This document shows positions 36,742 through 44,946 of a stretch of DNA of 64,000 bases, one piece after another. The stretch spans positions 1 through 64,000 of the forward strand of contig NZ_PDWR01000015.1 in NCBI RefSeq assembly GCF_010211755.1, written 5' to 3'. The notes below the pieces were generated by a model, which was given only the letters and a program-made list of their open reading frames with translations, was not told where the DNA came from and did no database searches. The position numbers and the translations under genes were made by a program. How positions within the stretch are numbered: position 1 is the stretch's first letter; every line of letters begins with the position of its first letter. The stretch comes from Pseudoxanthomonas sangjuensis. Lineage in GTDB: Bacteria > Pseudomonadota > Gammaproteobacteria > Xanthomonadales > Xanthomonadaceae.

Positions 36742-37872
36742 ATGAGCAGCATCGACTTCACCAGCTTCCTCAAACTGATGGCGCACCAGAAGGCGTCGGA
36801 CCTGTTCATCACCGCGGGCATGCCGCCGGCGATGAAAGTGCACGGCAAGCTCTCGCCGATCACGCAGACGCCGCTCACCGGCCAGCAGTCGCGCGACCTG
36901 GTGCTGAACGTGATGACTCCGTCGCAGCGCGAGGAATTCGAGAAGACCCACGAGTGCAATTTCGCGATCGGCGTCGCCGGCGTGGGCCGCTTCCGCGTGT
37001 CGTGCTTCTACCAGCGCAACCAGGTGGGCATGGTGCTGCGCCGGATCGAGGCGCGCATCCCGACCATCGAAGAGCTGAACCTGCCGCCGATCATCAAGAC
37101 CCTGGCGATGACCAAGCGCGGCATCATCATCTTCGTCGGCGCCACCGGCACCGGCAAGTCGACCTCGCTGGCGGCGATGATCGGCTACCGCAACCAGAAT
37201 TCGACCGGCCACATCATCACCATCGAGGACCCGATCGAGTTCGTGCACAAGCACGAGGGCTGCATCATCACCCAGCGCGAGGTCGGCATCGACACCGACA
37301 GCTGGGAGAACGCGCTGAAGAACACCCTGCGCCAGGCGCCGGACGTGATCATGATCGGCGAGGTGCGCACCCGCGAGGGCATGGACTACGCAATCTCGTT
37401 CGCCGAAACCGGCCACCTGGTGCTGTGCACGCTGCACGCCAACAACGCCAACCAGGCGATGGACCGCATCATCAACTTCTTCCCGGAAGACCGCCGCGGC
37501 CAGCTGCTGATGGACCTGTCGCTGAACCTGAAGGGCGTGGTCGCGCAGCAGCTGATCCCGACCCCGGACGGCAAGGGCCGCCGCGTGGCGATGGAAATCC
37601 TGCTCGGCACGCCGCTGGTGCAGGACTACATCCGCGACGGCGAGATCCACAAGCTCAAGGAAGTGATGAAGGAATCGACCAACCTGGGCATGAAGACCTT
37701 CGACCAGGCGCTGTTCGAGCTGTACCAGGCCGGCGAGATCAGCTACGAGGACGCGCTGCGCTACGCCGACTCGCAGAACGAGGTGCGCCTGAAGATCAAG
37801 CTGGCGCAGGGCGGCGACGCCAAGACCCTGGCGCAGGGCCTGGACGGCGTGGAAGTCGCGGAAGCGCACTGA
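36742..37872 (+). CDS. pilU: Type IV pilus accessory retraction ATPase PilU
   Basis: This 376-aa paralogue of PilT assists retraction under load in relatives. It shows Walker A VGATGTGKSTSLAAMIGY, Asp box ITIEDPIEFVHKHEGCIITQREVG, Walker B APDVIMIGEVRTREGMDY and His box TGHLVLCTLHANNANQAMDR. The longer C-terminal tail (EVRLKIKLAQGGDAKTLAQG) and the IxDY-type motif distinguish PilU from PilT. A good Rho-independent terminator follows 35 bases downstream. Confidence 0.96.
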   Translation: MSSIDFTSFLKLMAHQKASDLFITAGMPPAMKVHGKLSPITQTPLTGQQSRDLVLNVMTPSQREEFEKTHECNFAIGVAGVGRFRVSCFYQRNQVGMVLRRIEARIPTIEELNLPPIIKTLAMTKRGIIIFVGATGTGKSTSLAAMIGYRNQNSTGHIITIEDPIEFVHKHEGCIITQREVGIDTDSWENALKNTLRQAPDVIMIGEVRTREGMDYAISFAETGHLVLCTLHANNANQAMDRIINFFPEDRRGQLLMDLSLNLKGVVAQQLIPTPDGKGRRVAMEILLGTPLVQDYIRDGEIHKLKEVMKESTNLGMKTFDQALFELYQAGEISYEDALRYADSQNEVRLKIKLAQGGDAKTLAQGLDGVEVAEAH

Positions 37873-37907
37873 CCGTTCCGTTCTGCCACGCTGCCGGCGG
37901 GAACCGG

Positions 37908-37933
37908 AAAGGGCGGGTCGTCCCGCCCTTTTC
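37908..37933 (+). terminator. Rho-independent terminator after pilU
   Basis: An AAAGGGCGGG/CCCGCCCTTT stem with a TCGT loop, followed by a short T-run, lies 35 bases after the pilU stop. Confidence 0.85.
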
Positions 37934-37961
37934 CATGTCCCCGGCGCGGCCGGGGCGAAAG

Positions 37962-37987
37962 AAAAAGCCCGGCCGCTGGCCGGGCTT
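37962..37987 (-). terminator. Rho-independent terminator for the 93-aa gene
   Basis: An AAGCCCGGCC/GGCCGGGCTT stem with a 3-base loop; on the minus strand it is followed by TTTTTC. It faces the pilU terminator and would end transcription of the minus-strand gene at 38029. Confidence 0.85.
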
Positions 37988-38028
37988 CGTCCTGGCCTCG
38001 CCAGGTCCCTGCCGGGACCTGCGCCGGA

Positions 38029-38310
38029 TCAGGCGGCGATCCTCGGCGCCGGGCGCGTGCCGTCGGCGATCCGGTGCAGCATCTCGCGCGACAGGCGCAC
38101 GGCCGCGATGCTGGGCAGGGCCGCGGCGCGACGCTCGGCCTCGCGCTCGGCGGCCATCGGATCGTCCAGCCACTTCCACTGGTAGCTGTTGCCACGGACC
38201 GACGGGTAAACCGCGCGGAATGCACTGAGCCGTTCTTCGGCGGTCGGCGGGATCGGCGGAGACTGGTGGGGCTTCAGGCCGCCGGTGAATGAGAGATGCA
38301 GCAGATTCAT
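38029..38310 (-). CDS. Small hypothetical protein (93 aa)
   Basis: It is predicted to be soluble, with no leader. Visible parts are a Pro-rich stretch (KPHQSPPIPPTAEERL), an aromatic segment (YPSVRGNSYQWKWLDD) and an amphipathic, Ala/Arg-rich helix (MAAEREAERRAAALP) followed by AAVRLSREMLHRIADG. I do not recognise a family. A strong GGAGG 8 bases before the ATG, a terminator behind it, and an unusually long AT-richer upstream region argue that it is a real, separately transcribed gene. Confidence 0.65.
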   Translation of the reverse strand: MNLLHLSFTGGLKPHQSPPIPPTAEERLSAFRAVYPSVRGNSYQWKWLDDPMAAEREAERRAAALPSIAAVRLSREMLHRIADGTRPAPRIAA

Positions 38311-38789
38311 GACCTAATCCTCCGTTCCGATGTGGGACTGCTACTGCTTCCGGTGTCCTCCCAAGGCAGGTCCGCGGGTTCGCCGGGGGCGGGTCCGGGT
38401 CACCGCGAACGTGCAGCGCAAACATACGACGGTGGATGGCGGCGATCACGTGAAAAACGTGCGTAATTCACATTCGATTAAATCTGAACGTGACTCATGC
38501 GTCGTCAGCTTCCATTCGCAAACGACTGTTTTCCCTGGAATAAATAAACCGCTTGCCGTTCATCGGGCGAGTTCGCGCAACCCAGTGTTCGCGGCAGCGC
38601 GACGGGCCGTTGCCGGCGAGGGCCCGCCGCGCTCCTGCCAGGACGGTCGGTGGCTGGATCCCGATTCCGGTCCGTCCCCGCGCGTCCGGCGCGAGGCTTG
38701 CGCATTTCCGGCCGTCGCTTGAAACAACGCGAATGCCGGAAGGAAGCGGCCGGCCTGCCACCGTCGGCGACAGGCCCTAGAATGACCGC
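38311..38789. other. 479-base intergenic region, AT-richer core, no gene seen
   Basis: The segment 38440-38560 is clearly less GC-rich than its surroundings and holds three ACGTG half-sites (38448-38452, 38457-38461, 38488-38492), a possible regulator target for the minus-strand 93-aa gene. I found no convincing open frame. The right end carries the yqgE -10 element. A small RNA cannot be excluded. Confidence 0.5.
38778..38783 (+). promoter_or_regulatory. -10 element positioned for leaderless yqgE transcription
   Basis: TAGAAT followed by six bases and the yqgE ATG, the same geometry as at sdaA. No Shine-Dalgarno fits. The -35 is weak. Confidence 0.4.
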
Positions 38790-39356
38790 ATGCCGCAGCC
38801 ATCCCCCAACCTGACCAACCAGCTGCTGATCGCGCTGCCCGCGCTGGACGATCCGAATTTCGCCCGCAGCGTGGCCCTGATCTGCCAGCACGACGAGGAC
38901 GGGGCGATGGGCGTGGTGGTCAACCGCGCCTCCGACTACACGCTGGGCGAGGTGCTGCAGCAGATGCAGCTGGAGACCGGCAACGAGGAACTGCGCAACC
39001 GGATCGTGCTGTCGGGCGGGCCGGTGCACCCGGAGCGCGGCTTCGTGCTGCACGACGGCGGCGGCGAATGGGAGTCCACCCTGGAAATCGGCGACGGCCT
39101 GTACCTGACCACGTCGCGCGACGTGCTCGAGGCGATGGCCGCCGGCACAGGGCCGCGTCACGCGGTCGTCGCGCTGGGTTGCGCCGGCTGGGGCGCCGGC
39201 CAGCTGGAATACGAACTGGGCGAGAACAGCTGGCTGACCGCGCCGGCCGATGCCGAACTGCTGTTCGCGCTGCCGCTGGAGCAGCGCTGGCAGGCCGCGG
39301 GCGGGCGCATCGGCGTGGACATGAGCCGGCTGACCGACTACAGCGGCCACGCCTGA
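38790..39356 (+). CDS. YqgE/AlgH (UPF0301) family protein
   Basis: The 188-aa cytosolic protein matches YqgE/Alg[41 protein letters not shown] is the family N-terminus, then [32 protein letters not shown] and [22 protein letters not shown]. The biochemical role is unknown. Early links to alginate regulation in Pseudomonas are weak. It is followed one base later by ruvX, the classical yqgE-yqgF pair. Confidence 0.93.
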   Translation: MPQPSPNLTNQLLIALPALDDPNFARSVALICQHDEDGAMGVVVNRASDYTLGEVLQQMQLETGNEELRNRIVLSGGPVHPERGFVLHDGGGEWESTLEIGDGLYLTTSRDVLEAMAAGTGPRHAVVALGCAGWGAGQLEYELGENSWLTAPADAELLFALPLEQRWQAAGGRIGVDMSRLTDYSGHA

Positions 39357-39357
39357 C

Positions 39358-39804
39358 ATGAAGCTCGACGGCACCGTGCTGGGTTTCGACGTCGGTGCGC
39401 GGCGCATCGGCGTCGCGGTCGGCAGCGCGTTCGGCAGCGGCGCGCGCGCCCTGGCGGTGGTCGACGTGCACGGCAACACGCCCGACTGGCCGGCGCTCGA
39501 CAAGCTGCGCGACGAATGGCGGCCCGACGGCCTGGTGGTCGGCGATCCGATGACGCTGGAAGGCGACGACCAGCCGGCGCGCAAGCGCGCGCACGCCTTC
39601 GCCCGCGCGTTGCAGGCGCGCTACAAGCTGCCGGTGGTGCTGGTGGACGAGCGCTCCAGTTCGGTCGAGGCCGCGCAGCGTTTCGCGCTGGACCGCGCCG
39701 AAGGCCGCAAGCGCCGCCGCGACGCCGCCGCGCTCGACGCGGTGGCCGCGGCGGTCATCATCGAGCGCTGGCTGGCGGCGCCGCAGGACGCGACGCGCAT
39801 TTGA
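39358..39804 (+). CDS. ruvX: Holliday-junction resolvase-like YqgF nuclease
   Basis: The 148-aa RNase H-fold nuclease of the YqgF/RuvX family is implicated in 16S rRNA 5'-end maturation and possibly recombination. GFDVGARRIGVAVG holds the first catalytic Asp, GLVVGDPMTLEGDD the second segment, VVLVDERSSSVEA the Glu region and DAAALDAVAAAVIIERWL the final Asp helix. The family usually reads GLP at the second motif and T in DER-x-T; here DP and S are small deviations. It is tightly coupled to yqgE. Confidence 0.93.
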   Translation: MKLDGTVLGFDVGARRIGVAVGSAFGSGARALAVVDVHGNTPDWPALDKLRDEWRPDGLVVGDPMTLEGDDQPARKRAHAFARALQARYKLPVVLVDERSSSVEAAQRFALDRAEGRKRRRDAAALDAVAAAVIIERWLAAPQDATRI

Positions 39805-39883
39805 AGAACGAAGACGCCTTCTGCCCGCTAGCGGGGAGGGGGATCCAAGCACGACAATTCACCAAACTCGCCTTGGGAAACGC

Positions 39884-40828
39884 ATGAGCCTGCAACTCGA
39901 TTCGAACGGACGCCTGCACCACCTGCTGACCCTCGACGGGTTGCCGAAGGAAACCCTGTGCCGCCTGCTCGACCGCGCCGGGCAGATCCGCGACGCTGCG
40001 CTGGGGCGCACGCACAAGCGCGATTCGCTGGTCGGCACCACGATCTGCACGCTGTTCTTCGAGCCTTCGACGCGCACGCGCAGCTCGTTCCAGATCGCCG
40101 CGCAGCGGCTCGGCGCCGACGTGGTCAATTTCGATGCGTCGACCTCGTCGGCGCGCAAGGGCGAGACCGCGCTGGACACGATGAGGAACCTGGAGGCCAT
40201 GGGCGTGCGCGGTTTCGTCGTGCGCCACCCCGAGGACGGCGCCGCGGAGATGCTGGCCGAGCACACCGGCGAAGGCACCACGGTGATCAACGCCGGCGAC
40301 GGCCGCAGCGCGCATCCGACCCAGGGCCTGCTCGACATGCTGACCGTGCGCCAGGCCAAGGGCCCGGACTTCTCGAGGCTGAAGTTCCTGATCGTCGGCG
40401 ACGTCAAGCATTCGCGCGTGGCGCGCAGCGACCTGCACGCGCTGCACACGCTGGGCGCGGGCGAGGTGCGCGTCTGCGGGCCGGATGCACTGCTGCCCGG
40501 CGACGGTACGCTGGCGGGCTGCGAGGTTGGCGCCGATTTCGACGCGATGCTCGAGGGCGTCGACGTGGTGATGATGCTGCGCCTGCAACGCGAACGCATG
40601 GAGGAGGGGTTGGTGGCGTCGCTCGACGACTACCACCGCGACTACGGCCTGACCGCCGCGCGCCTGCGCCGCGCCGCGCCGGACGCGGTGGTGCTGCACC
40701 CCGGCCCGATCAACCGCGGCGTGGAAATGACCGACGAGGTCGCCGACGGCCCGTGGTCGCTGGTATTGCGACAGGTCAGCAACGGCGTGGCGGTGCGCAT
40801 GGCGGTGCTGGAGACGTTGCTGGCCTAG
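39884..40828 (+). CDS. pyrB: Aspartate carbamoyltransferase catalytic subunit
   Basis: The 314-aa enzyme commits carbamoyl phosphate and aspartate to pyrimidine synthesis. The carbamoyl-phosphate loop TLFFEPSTRTRSSFQIAA, the catalytic SARKGETALDTMRNLE (80s loop Lys) and GRSAHPTQGLLDMLTV are intact, followed by FLIVGDVKHSRVARSDLHAL and HPGPINRGVEM. No pyrI regulatory subunit gene is adjacent. It follows yqgE-ruvX, the usual order in Xanthomonadaceae. Its stop codon shares bases with that of the convergent TPR gene. Confidence 0.96.
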   Translation: MSLQLDSNGRLHHLLTLDGLPKETLCRLLDRAGQIRDAALGRTHKRDSLVGTTICTLFFEPSTRTRSSFQIAAQRLGADVVNFDASTSSARKGETALDTMRNLEAMGVRGFVVRHPEDGAAEMLAEHTGEGTTVINAGDGRSAHPTQGLLDMLTVRQAKGPDFSRLKFLIVGDVKHSRVARSDLHALHTLGAGEVRVCGPDALLPGDGTLAGCEVGADFDAMLEGVDVVMMLRLQRERMEEGLVASLDDYHRDYGLTAARLRRAAPDAVVLHPGPINRGVEMTDEVADGPWSLVLRQVSNGVAVRMAVLETLLA

Positions 40829-41550
40829 CGGCCGGCTTTGCGCAACTGGGCGATGTATTCGAGCTCGCTCTTCGCGAGATTGCTGCCGGGATCGACTTCA
40901 AGCGACGCCTCGTAGGCGTGCTGCGCACCGTCCAGGTCGCCCATTTCCACCAGTACCCAACCGGTACCGCGCAGCGCAAGCGGTTTGGCGTGCGCTGCGC
41001 TTGGGTGCTCGTTCGCAAGTGCCAATGCGCGCTGGTACGCGGCCAGGGCCCCGTCAAGATTGCCACTCTGACCCAAGGCGAAGCCGCGTTCGACATGGGC
41101 GTCGGCGAAATACGGGGCCAGCGCGATGGCTTTGTCGAGCCAGCGGATGGCTTCGGCGTTGTCTTTTGCTCCGGCCAGCAGGAAACCTTTCAACTTGTAA
41201 GCCATCGGGCAGGCAACGTCGATCCATTCTGTCGGCTCGCCATCGGCGTTTTCGGCCATGTACTGTTCGTATTCCTGCACGGTGGCGACACTGACCAGGC
41301 GGAGGCCTTGGCGGTGCTGGGCCTCGCAATATGCGAGTACCGGCTCCAGTCGTTCGTCGGCGGAATCGGTGTCGCCCCGTTGCATCTCCAGCCAGATCGC
41401 ATCGAGGTCTTCCCGGTACTGGTGGCCGACTTTCCGCTCCATCGGAGGGATCGCATAGAAAGTTTCGGTCACGGTGGACTGGGCGAACGCCTCGTTCGTC
41501 ATCGGGGCGCAAGCCAGCAGGACCAGGCCGGAAAGCAATAATGTCTTCAC
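40825..41550 (-). CDS. Exported TPR-repeat protein
   Basis: The 241-aa protein has an N-terminal leader (MKTLLLSGLVLLACAPMTNEAFAQ; LLACAP could be a lipobox). Residues about 125-235 hold three TPR-like repeats (AIRWLDKAIALAPYFADAHVERGFALGQSGNLDGALAAYQRALAL, wrapped in pairs, then GDLDGAQHAYEASLEVDPGSNLA). It starts at GTG 41548-41550. There are no catalytic motifs. Its partner is unknown. The stop is interleaved with the pyrB stop at 40825-40828. Confidence 0.82.
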   Translation of the reverse strand: MKTLLLSGLVLLACAPMTNEAFAQSTVTETFYAIPPMERKVGHQYREDLDAIWLEMQRGDTDSADERLEPVLAYCEAQHRQGLRLVSVATVQEYEQYMAENADGEPTEWIDVACPMAYKLKGFLLAGAKDNAEAIRWLDKAIALAPYFADAHVERGFALGQSGNLDGALAAYQRALALANEHPSAAHAKPLALRGTGWVLVEMGDLDGAQHAYEASLEVDPGSNLAKSELEYIAQLRKAGR

Positions 41551-41635
41551 GTCCGCGGATTCCTCGTGTCCATTGGTCGCGTGATTCGTATGCCGGCCGG
41601 ATTGCTTCTTTGGTCGATCTGCCCGGCAGGCGCGC

Positions 41636-42436
41636 TCAGCGCAGCTTCTGCGCGAACAGCCAGACCCACAATTCCGGCGTGTTGTAAGCCGGGTCCCACG
41701 CGTTGTGGTTGGCGTCCGGGAACTCCGTGTAGCGCACGTCGGCGCCGGCGGCCTTCAGTGCCGCGAAGATCTTGCGGTCGTCGCCGGGCGGCACGACGTC
41801 GTCCCTGGCGCCATGGAACATCCAGATCGGCTTGTCGCGCAACCGCGCGGCGGGTGCGGCATACGGATCGGGCGCGTCCGCCACGCCGGCGACCCGCAGG
41901 CGCGCGTACTCGGGGTTCGGCGGCGGCTCGATCGCGCCGCAGATCGGCACCAGCGCGGCGGATTTCCGCGGATTGGCCAGCGCGGTTTCCCACGTGCCGT
42001 AGCCGCCCATCGACAAGCCCGTCAGGTAGGTGCGCTTCGGATCGCCACGGAACTCGCGCGAGGCTGCGTCGAGCGCCGCCAGCGCGATGCGCGGGTTGGC
42101 CTCCAGCCAGAATTCGCCTGCAGGCACCTGCGGCAACACCACGATCGCCGGGAAGTCGTTCGCATGCGCGCGCAGGTAGGGCCCCAGGCCGGCGCTCAAT
42201 TGCGCCCGGTTGTCGCCGCCGCGTTCGCCGGCGCCGTGCAGGAACAGGATCACCGGCGGATGGTCCCCGCCCGCGTCCTTCGCCGGCACGAACACCTGGT
42301 AACGGTGCGACGCGCCATTGACCACGATCTCGCGCGGCACGAACCGGCCGCTCGTGCCGCGCAGCGGCGAAACGGTCGAGCAGGCCGTTGCCAGCAACGA
42401 CAGCAGGGCGAACAGGATGGCGGGCGCGGTTTTCAT
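41636..42436 (-). CDS. Lipoprotein esterase/polyhydroxyalkanoate-depolymerase-like hydrolase
   Basis: The 266-aa protein has a lipoprotein leader (LLSLLATACSTVS, Cys about residue 19) and an alpha/beta-hydrolase domain. LFLHGAGERGGDNRAQL supplies the oxyanion region, TYLTGLSMGGYGTWETALANP the nucleophile (GLSMGG), IWMFHGARDDVVPP the acid and PDANHNAWDPAY the catalytic His. The pattern matches the dienelactone-hydrolase/feruloyl-esterase-like phospholipase family with predicted carboxylesterase activity. It is probably cotranscribed with mgtE (14-base gap). Confidence 0.87.
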   Translation of the reverse strand: MKTAPAILFALLSLLATACSTVSPLRGTSGRFVPREIVVNGASHRYQVFVPAKDAGGDHPPVILFLHGAGERGGDNRAQLSAGLGPYLRAHANDFPAIVVLPQVPAGEFWLEANPRIALAALDAASREFRGDPKRTYLTGLSMGGYGTWETALANPRKSAALVPICGAIEPPPNPEYARLRVAGVADAPDPYAAPAARLRDKPIWMFHGARDDVVPPGDDRKIFAALKAAGADVRYTEFPDANHNAWDPAYNTPELWVWLFAQKLR

Positions 42437-42450
42437 CGGTGCCTCCGCGA

Positions 42451-43812
42451 TCAGCGCAGCAACACCAGCGTTGCCAGGCCGAGGAAGGTGAAGAAGCCCA
42501 TCACGTCGGTGACGGTGGTCAGGAAGATGCCGCTGGCCAGCGCCGGGTCGAAGCCGAAGCGCTTCAGCGTCAGCGGCACCAGTACCCCGGACAGCGCGGC
42601 GAACAGCAGGTTGCAGGTCAGCGCGATCGCGATGACCAGCGACAGGCCGGGGTTGTGGAACCACAGCAGCACGATCAGCCCCAGGATCGCGCCCAGCACC
42701 ACGCCGTTGAACAGCGCCACGCGCACTTCCTTCCACAGCAGCGTGCGCGCGTTCGACGCGCCGACCTGGCCCAGCGCCAGGCCGCGCACCATCAGCGCCA
42801 GCACCTGGGTGCCGGCGTTGCCGCCCATGCCGGCGACGATCGGCATCAGCACCGCCAGCGCCACCAGCTTGTCGATGGTGCCCTCGAACTGGCCGACCAC
42901 GCTGGCGGCGAGGAAGGCGGTGGCGAGGTTGACCGAGAGCCAGATCAGGCGGCGGCGGAACGCGCGCCGCACCGGCGAGAACAGGTCCTCGTCCTCGTCG
43001 AGGCCGGCCGCGCCCAGCGCCTGGTGCTCGGCCTGGCCGCGGATGATGTCGACCACGTCGTCGACGGTGATGCGGCCGAGCAGAATGTTGTTCCCGTCGA
43101 CCACCGGCGCCGAGATCCAGTCGTGGTCGGAGAACTGGCGCGCGACCTCGTCGGCGCTCTCGCCGACGTCGATCGCCGGTTGCTGGTCGTCGACCAGCTT
43201 GTTGATCGGCGTGCCGTCCTCGTGGGTCACCAGCGCGGCCAGCGACACCCGGCCCAGGTACTGGTGGCGGCGGCTGACCACGTACAGGTGGTCGGTGTGG
43301 TCGGGCAGTTCGCCGCGCAGGCGCAGGAAGCGCAGCACCACGTCGACGGTGACGTCGCCGCGCACCGTCACCACGTCGGGGTTCATCAGGCGGCCGGCGG
43401 TATCCTCCGGATACGACAGCACCTGCTCCAGCCGCTCGCGGTTCTCGCGGTCCATCGACTTGAGCACTTCGTCGATGACCGTGTCCGGCAGGTCCTCGAC
43501 CAGGTCGGCGAGGTCGTCGATGTCGAGGTCCTCGACCGCCGCCACGATCTCGTCGGGGTCCATGTCGGCGAGCAGGCTCTCGCGCACCTCGTCGCCGACG
43601 TGCACCAGCACCTCGCCGTCGTCCTCGGCGTCGACCAGCCCCCACACCACCTCGCGCTTGCCCGGCGGCAGCGACTCGAGCAGGTTGCCGATTTCCGCCG
43701 GCGACAGCGTGTTGACCAGGCGGCGCACGGGGCCGAGCCGGCCGCTGTCCAGCGCATCGGACAGCAGCCGCAGTTGGCGCGCGGTCTTGTCGTGGCGGGC
43801 GGCTTCGGCCAT
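42451..43812 (-). CDS. mgtE: Magnesium transporter MgtE
   Basis: The 453-aa homodimeric Mg2+ channel has an N-terminal superhelical domain (about residues 30-130; LLESLPPGKREVVWGLVDAEDDGEVLVH), two CBS domains (about residues 135-260; MNPDVVTVRGDVTVDVVLRFL, ... ILLGRITVDDVVDIIRGQ) and five C-terminal transmembrane helices carrying the pore region with PIVAGMGGNAGTQVLALMVRGLALG. Acidic residues of the cytosolic domains provide magnesium gating in known structures. GGAG lies upstream of the ATG. Related genomes often place mgtE beside ptsI; here a 2OG-oxygenase gene separates them. Confidence 0.96.
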   Translation of the reverse strand: MAEAARHDKTARQLRLLSDALDSGRLGPVRRLVNTLSPAEIGNLLESLPPGKREVVWGLVDAEDDGEVLVHVGDEVRESLLADMDPDEIVAAVEDLDIDDLADLVEDLPDTVIDEVLKSMDRENRERLEQVLSYPEDTAGRLMNPDVVTVRGDVTVDVVLRFLRLRGELPDHTDHLYVVSRRHQYLGRVSLAALVTHEDGTPINKLVDDQQPAIDVGESADEVARQFSDHDWISAPVVDGNNILLGRITVDDVVDIIRGQAEHQALGAAGLDEDEDLFSPVRRAFRRRLIWLSVNLATAFLAASVVGQFEGTIDKLVALAVLMPIVAGMGGNAGTQVLALMVRGLALGQVGASNARTLLWKEVRVALFNGVVLGAILGLIVLLWFHNPGLSLVIAIALTCNLLFAALSGVLVPLTLKRFGFDPALASGIFLTTVTDVMGFFTFLGLATLVLLR

Positions 43813-43918
43813 GCGCGGCTCCGGTGGTGGCGTGAGCCGCGTCCGTGGGCATGGGCCCAGTGAGCCGCGGCGGGTCAGGCGTTCATCGCGGCATTATCGC
43901 CCGCGGAACGGGCAATGC

Positions 43919-44848
43919 CTACCCTGCCGAAGCGCGACGCAGGCGGAAACGGGCGATGCGCCGGCGGATGATGTTCACGACCCGGCCGAGCGCGGTCATT
44001 TCGAGGTCGGCCTGCAGGCGCTCGATTTCGGCATAGAGGCGGCGGTTGTGGTCGGCGCGGCTGGAAAACAGCTCGCGCAGCTCGGTGCAGTCCTGTTCGG
44101 TCAGCACGTGGCCGGGCCGGAGGTGGGCGGGCAGCTGCCGATCCACGTACACCGTCGAGTGGGTACGCGCGGTCTGGGCCTCGGGCCGCGTTTCCGTGTA
44201 GAAGTACAGCGCGATCGACTTGCGGCTCAAGTGCGCCTTCGCGGCCGGCAGGCTGATCTTGCCGAAGCCGTGCCAGCTGTGCTCGGTGGTTTCGAAGATC
44301 ACGCAGCGGTTGAACAGCGGCGGCACGACGACCGTCTCGTCGTTCTCCGGATCGTAGGGGTCGCGGTGCAGTTCCAGCGAACCGCCCCAGGCCGTTTCCC
44401 ATTCCGGGTTCAGGTACACGATGAGGTTCAGCCGGCGGTGCCAGAGCGTGGCGGGGTGGTAGTTGAAATCGATGTGGTTGTCGAGGCCTTGCCCGCTGCG
44501 GTTCTCGTGGGTGCCGCCGCCGAAATACATCGGGTCGTACAGCAGGCCGGGGATGCCGGTGATGTCGCCGATCAGGCGCAGGAATTCCGGCGACTGCACC
44601 AGATCGTCCAGCTGCCGGTAGGCGTCGCCCAACCCGCGCAGCCGTTCGATGGTGGATTTGCCGCCGGGCTTGCCGTCCTCGTTGAGGTAGTCGCCCCGCT
44701 CGAAGGGCGGGAACTGCGCGAGCAGGCGCGCGGCGAAGTCGGGCGCGAGGAAGCCGTCGATGACGCAATGGCGGAACGGCAGGGCCGATTCGAACCCGGC
44801 GTTGTACTGCTTCCTGCGTTCCTGCACTTCGCGCGCGATCAAGTCCAT
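43919..44848 (-). CDS. 2-oxoglutarate/Fe(II)-dependent dioxygenase (prolyl-hydroxylase-like)
   Basis: The 309-aa protein has a double-stranded beta-helix of the P4H-like 2OG-Fe(II) family. The iron facial triad is visible as His and Asp in LDNHIDFNYH and the distal His in ETTEHSWHGFGK. The 2OG-binding Arg is in AHLSRKSIALYFY, and YLNPEWETAWGGSLELH is the core strand. A C-terminal extension (about residues 250-309) is helical with an Arg-rich end (NIIRRRIARFRLRRAS), suggesting membrane or nucleic-acid contact. The substrate is unknown. It lies between ptsI and mgtE. Confidence 0.85.
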   Translation of the reverse strand: MDLIAREVQERRKQYNAGFESALPFRHCVIDGFLAPDFAARLLAQFPPFERGDYLNEDGKPGGKSTIERLRGLGDAYRQLDDLVQSPEFLRLIGDITGIPGLLYDPMYFGGGTHENRSGQGLDNHIDFNYHPATLWHRRLNLIVYLNPEWETAWGGSLELHRDPYDPENDETVVVPPLFNRCVIFETTEHSWHGFGKISLPAAKAHLSRKSIALYFYTETRPEAQTARTHSTVYVDRQLPAHLRPGHVLTEQDCTELRELFSSRADHNRRLYAEIERLQADLEMTALGRVVNIIRRRIARFRLRRASAG

Positions 44849-44946
44849 GCGGCGGCTCGCTCTGTCGTGTCGATGGGGACGGGACTGCGGTTCGCCCGAT
44901 GGCCACGGATTATGTCCCGCGGGCGGGGCGATGAGTACCCCGCGTA

